A DNA stretch of 10,388 nucleotides, from the NCBI GenBank assembly GCA_001786395.1, contig MFWN01000076.1:1-10388 (forward strand). The letters run 5' to 3'. Below the pieces are notes generated by a model. That model was given only the letters and a program-made list of their open reading frames with translations. It was not told where the DNA came from and ran no database searches. This stretch comes from Candidatus Pacearchaeota archaeon RBG_13_36_9. Its GTDB lineage: Archaea; Nanobdellota; Nanobdellia; Pacearchaeales; GW2011-AR1. Numbering within the stretch: the first letter of the stretch is position 1; each line of letters opens with the position of its first letter. The position numbers and the translations under genes were made by a program. This document shows, piece by piece, positions 6,042-10,388 of this stretch.

Positions 6042-7070
6042 ATGAAATGGAATGCGTTCAATGTGGTTTCTCCTGCAATAGATAAAACCGGGGAGAGAAT
6101 TTTTCCTTTTCAGTTTGGGGAGTGGCTTAAGCTCACTATAATCTCTTGTTTGGCTGCAGGCAGGAGAGGCGGATTTAATGGCGGAAGCGGAGGAGGCGGG
6201 GGAAGTGGCAGCGGAGGCAGCGGGAGTGGAAGCGCAGATTTAGAAAATTTTAAAAGCCAGGTGAGGGAATTTATAAGAAATTACTGGATTTTTGGAGCAT
6301 TAATCTTTTCTGTAATCTTTGTTATTGCCACTATTTTAAGCTATATCTCGAGTGTTTTTACATTCATATTTATTGATTCGCTAGTTGAAAAAAAGGCAAG
6401 ATTCACTTTTTCTAAAAATCATTCCAAGGGAGTTTCTTTATTTTTATTCAAATTTGTAGTTACAATTATTACGCTTTTGATTATTGGAGGGCTGGCATTT
6501 CCTTATGTTTATAATTTTATGGCAGGAAATCCAATATTAAGCTCTGTTGGCATACCCTATATTGTTTTTTCAATAATCGCTTTGATAGTTTATCTGATTC
6601 TTTTGTGGATTGTATTCTTGTTTTTATATGACTTTGCAGTGCCTTACACTTATGCCAAGGGTACTTCAATCAAGTTCTCTTTAGGGCAGATTTGGGGAAA
6701 AATCAGGGAAAACCCCTTGGAGGTTTTTGTATACTGGCTGGCAAGGCTGGTTTTGGGGATTGCTTTAGCGATTATTGCTGTAATTATTGCAATTTTGGTC
6801 TTTATTGTTTTTGCCCTTATAGGATTGCTAATTTTTGGAATTGGATTCTTGCTGTATAAACTAATTGGGGGATTATTATTTTTCATAATTCTCGGAGTTA
6901 TAGTAGGCATTATCCTCCTCGCAGTATTTTTGATTGCTATCGGAATGTGCCTTCTTCCATTTACAATATTTTCCAGGTATTTTGAACTGCTAAATTTTGA
7001 GCAGCTAACTGGCATCAAGCTTTTTAAAACTAGTAAGGCTGGCAAGATGGCAAGAAAAAATGGAAAGTAA
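6042..7070 (+). CDS. Multi-pass membrane protein with Gly/Ser-rich segment (DUF7544-like)
   Basis: The product has 342 residues. A short N-terminal region (AFNVVSPAIDKTGERIFPFQFGEWLKL) leads into a strongly glycine/serine-rich stretch (about 41-64), then a hydrophobic core with five or more membrane segments: roughly 82-111, 131-152, 171-200, 228-272 (long enough for two) and 275-306. The end is basic (KTSKAGKMARKNGK), probably cytoplasmic. The order of an early amphipathic WLKL helix, a Gly-rich loop and many helices resembles archaeal DUF7544-type membrane proteins, whose function is unknown to me. There are no catalytic or transporter motifs. It overlaps the following small membrane protein by 11 bases, so the two are co-transcribed and may work together. 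The membrane location is certain; the family name is from memory and tentative. Confidence 0.8.
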   Translation: MKWNAFNVVSPAIDKTGERIFPFQFGEWLKLTIISCLAAGRRGGFNGGSGGGGGSGSGGSGSGSADLENFKSQVREFIRNYWIFGALIFSVIFVIATILSYISSVFTFIFIDSLVEKKARFTFSKNHSKGVSLFLFKFVVTIITLLIIGGLAFPYVYNFMAGNPILSSVGIPYIVFSIIALIVYLILLWIVFLFLYDFAVPYTYAKGTSIKFSLGQIWGKIRENPLEVFVYWLARLVLGIALAIIAVIIAILVFIVFALIGLLIFGIGFLLYKLIGGLLFFIILGVIVGIILLAVFLIAIGMCLLPFTIFSRYFELLNFEQLTGIKLFKTSKAGKMARKNGK

Positions 7071-7389
7071 AACAGGCTCGGTTTTATCTTTAATAGGCGG
7101 AATTTTATGGCTGGTTATTTCCATAGCCCTGATTGTCGCTGCGCTGGTGGCAGTAATAATGTCTGCTGACAGCGAGTCTAATGGTATTATCCTTGGAGTA
7201 ATTTTGTTGGTAATAGGGGTTTTATTTGTCATTTATGGCGCATTGGGTGTTAAAGCTGGCAAGTGGATGAAAGAAAAGAGTACAGTTAAAAAAGGGGGGT
7301 TAACAGCATTAATTGTCGGGATATTGGGATTGAATATACTTACGATTATAGGGGGGATTTTAGGATTAGCTGATTCAAAAAAGGGATAA
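7060..7389 (+). CDS. Small three-helix membrane protein
   Basis: This 109-residue protein has three hydrophobic segments, near residues 7-32, 42-65 and 80-103, separated by short polar links (SADSESNG and KAGKWMKEKSTVKKG). Glycines recur within the helices (LIGGILWLV, GVILLVIGVLFVIYGALG, IVGILGLNIL), as in small DUF4064-like integral membrane proteins. There is no signal peptide cleavage site or catalytic motif. Its ATG lies inside the last codons of the upstream membrane-protein gene (11-base overlap), which implies translational coupling and perhaps a shared complex. Function is unknown. Confidence 0.75.
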   Translation: MESKTGSVLSLIGGILWLVISIALIVAALVAVIMSADSESNGIILGVILLVIGVLFVIYGALGVKAGKWMKEKSTVKKGGLTALIVGILGLNILTIIGGILGLADSKKG

Positions 7390-7455
7390 TTATAGAATAT
7401 TTTTCTTTGGGAGTATATTGAAGATATTGTAAAAATTTATAGGCATATTTTTCTT
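7390..7455 (+). repeat. Imperfect direct repeat carrying two TATA-like boxes
   Basis: The segment TTATAG-A-ATATTTTTCTT (7390-7407) recurs as TTATAG-GC-ATATTTTTCTT (7437-7455). The first copy directly follows the stop of the membrane-protein operon, and its T run may act as a terminator. The second copy supplies the promoter of the 56-residue ORF. In such AT-rich DNA the resemblance could be chance. Confidence 0.35.
7436..7442 (+). promoter_or_regulatory. TATA box for the 56-residue ORF
   Basis: TTTATAG starts 29 bases before the ATG at 7465, the same spacing as the box of the membrane-protein gene, which predicts a leaderless transcript. Confidence 0.55.
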
Positions 7456-7464
7456 GTTTTTTGG

Positions 7465-7635
7465 ATGGGAGTCTTGTCTAGAAAAGAATTAAGAGACTAT
7501 TTAGAAGCTGCTAAGCAGAGGATTTGCGAAAAATACGGCGAATTCACAGATAGAACCATAAGAGAATTTATTGAGGAAGGTTGTGCAGAGGGATTTCATG
7601 ATAATTATTTTAGAGAGCATCGCTTAGATAGATAA
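7465..7635 (+). CDS. Small helical protein of unknown function (56 residues)
   Basis: An ATG at 7465 opens a 56-codon frame starting MGVLSRKELRDYLEAAKQ and ending EHRLDR. The composition is coding-like: charged and amphipathic, with likely helices at about 5-24 (RKELRDYLEAAKQRICEKYG) and 28-40 (DRTIREFIEEGCAEG). Two cysteines (21, 40) are present but form no metal-binding motif. A TATA box sits exactly 29 bases upstream, which supports a real leaderless gene in an otherwise empty gap of about 310 bases. It precedes the putative nuclease gene on the same strand, 68 bases away but with a separate AT-rich promoter region between. It could be a small regulator or antitoxin-like protein, but nothing shows this directly. 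Confidence 0.6.
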   Translation: MGVLSRKELRDYLEAAKQRICEKYGEFTDRTIREFIEEGCAEGFHDNYFREHRLDR

Positions 7636-7645
7636 TCTTTACAAC

Positions 7646-7657
7646 TATAAAATATAT
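7646..7657 (+). promoter_or_regulatory. TATA-rich promoter upstream of the nuclease-like gene
   Basis: TATAAAATATAT begins 26 bases before an ATG at 7672 and 58 bases before the ATG at 7704. A transcript starting at the usual distance would begin at about 7672-7675, either leaderless for a short ORF at 7672 or with a leader of about 30 bases for the main gene. Confidence 0.5.
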
Positions 7658-7671
7658 TTCTTCTTATAATT

Positions 7672-7734
7672 ATGTTTTTAAAGAAGACTCTGTTTGATGG
7701 GAAATGGCAAAAAAAGGTGCACGAAATATTATAA
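7672..7734 (+). other. Short upstream ORF overlapping the nuclease-like gene start
   Basis: ATG at 7672 opens a 20-codon frame (MFLKKTLFDGKWQKKVHEIL) that overlaps the main gene in the +1-related frame. It sits at leaderless distance from the TATA box. In its frame the run at 7710-7716 reads A AAA AAG, a classical -1 slippery heptamer, and slipping there would lead exactly into the main ORF. It may be a leader peptide, the true N terminus separated by a frameshift, or chance. Confidence 0.25.
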
Positions 7735-8855
7735 AATCTGTACTTTATGAGTTAGAAAGAATGCCTGATGGTAAGAAGTTGGAGAGATTGGCTCGAAAAC
7801 AGGGTCTTAAGCCTAAGGAATATGCTAGAGGTGTTAATGCCAGAAGGAAAGTAAGCTCTAAGAGGAGTACTGGGGCATTTTATACTGCCTTGTTTGAAGC
7901 GCTGTATAGAGATAAAATCTTGGAAAGAGCAAGCATGCCATTATTCAGAGAGCCAAGCACTGGAGAATACCATGAAGTTGGCTTTCGGCCTGATTCGCAA
8001 GTTGGTGGAGATTCAAGAAATACTTACATTGAGGTTAAGGCAGTTTCAGTTTGGATAGGGAAACCCTTTTTTGGCTATAGTCAGGTTACCAATAGTATTG
8101 CTGCTCTGTTAGAAGATAATGGCGCAGAAGTGATGACTGCTATCTTTAGATACGGCAAAGGTCATGAAAGCCCTTTTTTAGGGAAGTGCAAGAGAAAAGA
8201 AGAGGGAAGACATATTTGTGACAGCAGATGTTTGGTTAAAACCTTAAGCCATCGTACTCGAGATTTATTGATTGTTCCTCATAATCTTCTTGTTTTTCTT
8301 TTGGCTGTTTCTAAATCCGAGAGAATGGACCAAACCCGTTCAAACAGCTCGCGTGATTCTGAATATTATAGAAGGCCTTATGGAAGCTGGATTACAATGC
8401 TTCATGAGGGTTATCAGCAACCAGAAAAGGTTTTTCAAGGAATCTTTAATTTTAAGACAGCGAAAGAGAAGTCGCAGGGGGCTAACAGTGTGAGGACTAC
8501 TTTATTGAGAGTAGGTTATGAAGAAGGGTTTGACTTAGCTGATTTTCATCTTGAAGATTTAGAAGCCAATCAGAGAACATTGGGAATAGATGAAAATGGG
8601 AGGGAAATACCAAAAGAAAGAATTTATTGCAGGAGCGCCAGAGGAATTCCTATTTATAGAATAAAGCCCTTTACTATAACAGAATATAGGAATCCAGATG
8701 GAAGAAAATGGGTTGAAACAATGAGAAAGAAATTAGGTCCTTTGATTGAATTATTGGATATAAAAGGGCAATATGACAGGGTTGTTGAGAGAAGGGCGAT
8801 TCAGAGAGCTGACATTACTGAAATTCCTGCTGCTGTTGATGGAATTCCTATTTAG
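7704..8855 (+). CDS. Putative PD-(D/E)XK nuclease-like protein
   Basis: This 383-residue protein belongs to no family I can name with certainty. The region 58-130 has the order of a restriction-endonuclease-like core: an acidic helix (ALFEALYRD, Glu65), then RPDSQVGGD with Asp97, then the strand YIEVKAVS with Glu110 and Lys112, then a helix starting GYSQVTN. That spacing of D and E-x-K suits a metal-dependent nuclease. The N terminus is basic (KKGARNIIK, ARRKVSSKR) and may contact DNA. A segment at 161-176 contains Cys162, Cys172 and Cys176 near His170 and could bind a metal. The C-terminal 200 residues show no recognised motif. The frame is closed by a stop immediately upstream (7695-7697), so the ATG at 7704 is the first start in frame. 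The 3' end overlaps the convergent glycosylase-like gene by eight bases. Confidence 0.5.
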   Translation: MAKKGARNIIKSVLYELERMPDGKKLERLARKQGLKPKEYARGVNARRKVSSKRSTGAFYTALFEALYRDKILERASMPLFREPSTGEYHEVGFRPDSQVGGDSRNTYIEVKAVSVWIGKPFFGYSQVTNSIAALLEDNGAEVMTAIFRYGKGHESPFLGKCKRKEEGRHICDSRCLVKTLSHRTRDLLIVPHNLLVFLLAVSKSERMDQTRSNSSRDSEYYRRPYGSWITMLHEGYQQPEKVFQGIFNFKTAKEKSQGANSVRTTLLRVGYEEGFDLADFHLEDLEANQRTLGIDENGREIPKERIYCRSARGIPIYRIKPFTITEYRNPDGRKWVETMRKKLGPLIELLDIKGQYDRVVERRAIQRADITEIPAAVDGIPI

Positions 8856-9735
8856 AGAATAAATTCCTGCTATTTTTTCTGTTATCCTGGTTAAGAATGA
8901 GAGTTGTGAATTTTTTATCTGCTGTTGGTTTTGTTTCGCATCCTATGGAGCAGTTTCCTAGGCAATAAAGCGAGTTATTTTTTTTACAACAATAAGAGCC
9001 TATTGCCCAGAAAGCATCATTTAATTCAATTGGAGAAAACTTTTTGTTTCTTATTATTTCTTGATAAAGTTTTGAAAGAGGCTGGACAAGCAAGTCATGC
9101 CTTATTTTATAAGCTCCTTTAACTTCAATAACCCCTGTTCCGTAGCTTATTCTGACAACATGCCTGTCTGTTTTTATATTGCATTCTTCAAGAGGAAATT
9201 CCCAGATTCCTGCCCTAAGGTAATTTTTAATTAAGAGCCAGGACATTTGCTCTTTATACCCCCTGAAACGTGAGATGTTTTTTATTGTTTCTTCTACTGT
9301 GTCTGCCTTTAGTTTCCTTGGGTCTCCCTGGAATTTTTCTTCAAGAGTTCTGGAATTTTCTACCCAGGTTTTTACTGGCTGTCCGAATACTTCTTTTCCT
9401 GGTTTGGGTTTTGCAAAATTTTTATCTAAAAAACATCTTATGTACTCTGGAAGAAGATTAGGCAGTTCAGAAAAATCCAGCAGTTCTGCCATTTCTCTGC
9501 ATTTTTTGTAAACTACTCTGGATTCCCTTCCTCTGTCCAGAGAAACACTATAAAACAGGTAAATTGCGTGCTGTAAGCTGCCTCTTTTTATTCCCTCTGG
9601 AATAATTGCGTCTGGAAATAGGTCAGGAATAGAGAAAGGATATGCTCCTTGTTTTTTCATTTCAAGGACTTTCTCGCATAACTCAACTCCTTTTTTATAG
9701 TTTGTTGTTATTTGGATTGAGTTTGAGTTGGGCAT
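8848..9735 (-). CDS. HhH-GPD-like DNA glycosylase-related protein with C-terminal cysteine cluster
   Basis: This 295-residue protein looks like a divergent helix-hairpin-helix GPD protein, the superfamily of endonuclease III and MutY base-excision glycosylases. The hairpin candidate is FRGYKEQMSWLLIKNYLR (157-174). It is followed at the expected distance by KTDRHVVRISYGTG (188-201), where Asp190 matches the catalytic aspartate. Where bifunctional enzymes carry the Schiff-base lysine, this sequence appears to have Gln163, so a monofunctional glycosylase or a non-catalytic binder is more likely. After LNDAFWAIGS come five cysteines (249, 250, 258, 262, 266), a possible iron-sulfur site, but the spacing differs from the C-x6-C-x2-C-x5-C of Nth. 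The ATG at 9735 lies 29 bases from a TTTAAATA box on this strand, so the mRNA is probably leaderless. Confidence 0.5.
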   Translation of the reverse strand: MPNSNSIQITTNYKKGVELCEKVLEMKKQGAYPFSIPDLFPDAIIPEGIKRGSLQHAIYLFYSVSLDRGRESRVVYKKCREMAELLDFSELPNLLPEYIRCFLDKNFAKPKPGKEVFGQPVKTWVENSRTLEEKFQGDPRKLKADTVEETIKNISRFRGYKEQMSWLLIKNYLRAGIWEFPLEECNIKTDRHVVRISYGTGVIEVKGAYKIRHDLLVQPLSKLYQEIIRNKKFSPIELNDAFWAIGSYCCKKNNSLYCLGNCSIGCETKPTADKKFTTLILNQDNRKNSRNLFSK

Positions 9736-9756
9736 AAGATTAAACTCTGTTCATGG

Positions 9757-9764
9757 TATTTAAA
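9757..9764 (-). promoter_or_regulatory. TATA box for the glycosylase-like gene
   Basis: On the minus strand this reads TTTAAATA and begins 29 bases before the ATG at 9735, again the leaderless spacing. It lies in the short divergent region shared with the gene at 9832. Confidence 0.65.
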
Positions 9765-9803
9765 AAAGATTGTTTTTAAAAGTATATTAAAGAATAACAA
9801 TAA

Positions 9804-9810
9804 ATTTAAA
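9804..9810 (+). promoter_or_regulatory. TATA box for the gene at 9832
   Basis: ATTTAAA lies about 27-28 bases before the ATG at 9832, consistent with leaderless transcription and with a divergent arrangement relative to the glycosylase-like gene. Confidence 0.5.
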
Positions 9811-9831
9811 CTGGCTTCTTAAAGGGATTTC

Positions 9832-10388
9832 ATGAAAACCCGGGCAGAATCTCTTACTATATCCCATGGAGGAAAAGGGGAGGCAGTCAGAAGAAGGCTT
9901 CCTGATGGAAGCATCCAAAACATCTGTGAATGCTGGCATAATATTGATGGTTCAAGAGGATGTATTTCTCAGGTCCCTGTAGAGCTATTGTTAGAGGCAG
10001 TTGAAAATAATGGAGTTTACTCTTCAGGAAATTTTTTTGCCTATAAGCGGCAAGGGCGGTTAGAAGATAAAAAATGCCGGTATTGTTATGGAAGAGGGAT
10101 TAATAACGGGAATGTAAGGCCCAGAGAAGTTAATAAAAAAACGAGGGAAAGTTTTGAGGGGTATGAACCGGAGTTTGTTAGATGCGGGAAATTTACAGAT
10201 TTGGGGCATCCTTATTATTATCCCACAATTGAAGGCCTAATGAACTTATGCGAAGAGTTTGGAACCGGAATGATTTTCACAACAAAAATGCTCCCTTTTG
10301 GGCTGGCTGGAGCAGAGCGAGCTGCACACTATTCCAGAGGGAAAAATGATGCTGTTGCAAGAATTGCAAGACGGTCTGGCATGCCTTC
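9832..10388 (+). CDS. Cysteine-containing protein, possibly radical-SAM-like (3' end missing)
   Basis: The frame starts at ATG 9832 and is open to the right edge (185 complete codons). The N terminus holds ICECW (Cys32, Cys34) and RGC (Cys44). KCRYCYGRG (Cys82, Cys85) resembles the last two cysteines and following residues of radical SAM cluster motifs. It is followed by VRCGKFTDLGHPYYYP (116-131), then IEGLMNLCEEFGTGMIFTTKM, which looks like the second and third strands of a radical SAM barrel, as in spore photoproduct lyase-like proteins. However, the first cysteine of C-x3-C-x2-C is absent: Glu78-equivalent residues occupy its place. The cluster may be ligated otherwise, or the protein may be a zinc-ribbon protein. 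The start is supported by an upstream TATA box. The call is tentative and the protein is incomplete. Confidence 0.4.
   Translation, partial: MKTRAESLTISHGGKGEAVRRRLPDGSIQNICECWHNIDGSRGCISQVPVELLLEAVENNGVYSSGNFFAYKRQGRLEDKKCRYCYGRGINNGNVRPREVNKKTRESFEGYEPEFVRCGKFTDLGHPYYYPTIEGLMNLCEEFGTGMIFTTKMLPFGLAGAERAAHYSRGKNDAVARIARRSGMP

Noticed and set aside
6650..7045. Minus-strand open frame opposite the membrane-protein gene.
   Set aside because: It is the antisense reading of hydrophobic membrane helices, giving repetitive isoleucine/lysine/alanine sequence, and it has no promoter or motif.
8272..8493. Short plus-strand frame with a hydrophobic start inside the nuclease-like gene.
   Set aside because: It is an alternative reading of the same bases. 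The main frame is far longer, and the apparent hydrophobic start comes from a T-rich stretch.

Overview
The window looks like a piece of an AT-rich archaeal genome, most likely from a DPANN lineage such as Pacearchaeota or Woesearchaeota. The main reason is a set of TTTAAATA-type TATA boxes placed about 27 to 29 bases before start codons, which implies leaderless transcription. Small size, tight packing, frequent AGA/AGG arginine codons and a mixture of bacterial-type and archaeal-type proteins agree with this. The lineage is inferred; no rRNA or tRNA gene is present to confirm it.

Layout. (1) Positions 1-861 hold the end of a bacterial-type PilT/GspE pilus ATPase gene whose upstream part appears to lie in another frame, suggesting a frameshift. 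(2) 984-3720 is a probable two-gene operon: an unrecognised 103-residue-class protein followed by leucyl-tRNA synthetase. The synthetase has a bacterial-type body, but its C-terminal tail resembles archaeal LeuRS. (3) 3733-5163 is a compact regulated module: terminator-like hairpin, TATA box, a 22-base perfect palindrome over the predicted transcription start, a winged-HTH protein and an overlapping nucleotidyltransferase with a strong Shine-Dalgarno. This is the architecture of an AbiE-type toxin-antitoxin or defence pair. (4) 5228-5992 encodes a metallo-beta-lactamase-fold hydrolase of the YycJ type. (5) 6042-7389 encodes two overlapping membrane proteins, the first with a glycine/serine-rich segment.

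(6) 7390-10388 is the least familiar part: a 56-residue helical ORF with its own promoter, a putative PD-(D/E)XK nuclease-like protein, a convergent HhH-GPD-like protein with a C-terminal cysteine cluster, and, divergent from that, a cysteine-containing, possibly radical-SAM-like protein that runs off the right edge. The last three could form a nucleic-acid modification, repair or defence neighbourhood. That is an inference from weak motifs and position, not a demonstrated system.

No rRNA, tRNA, CRISPR array, insertion sequence or transposase was recognised.
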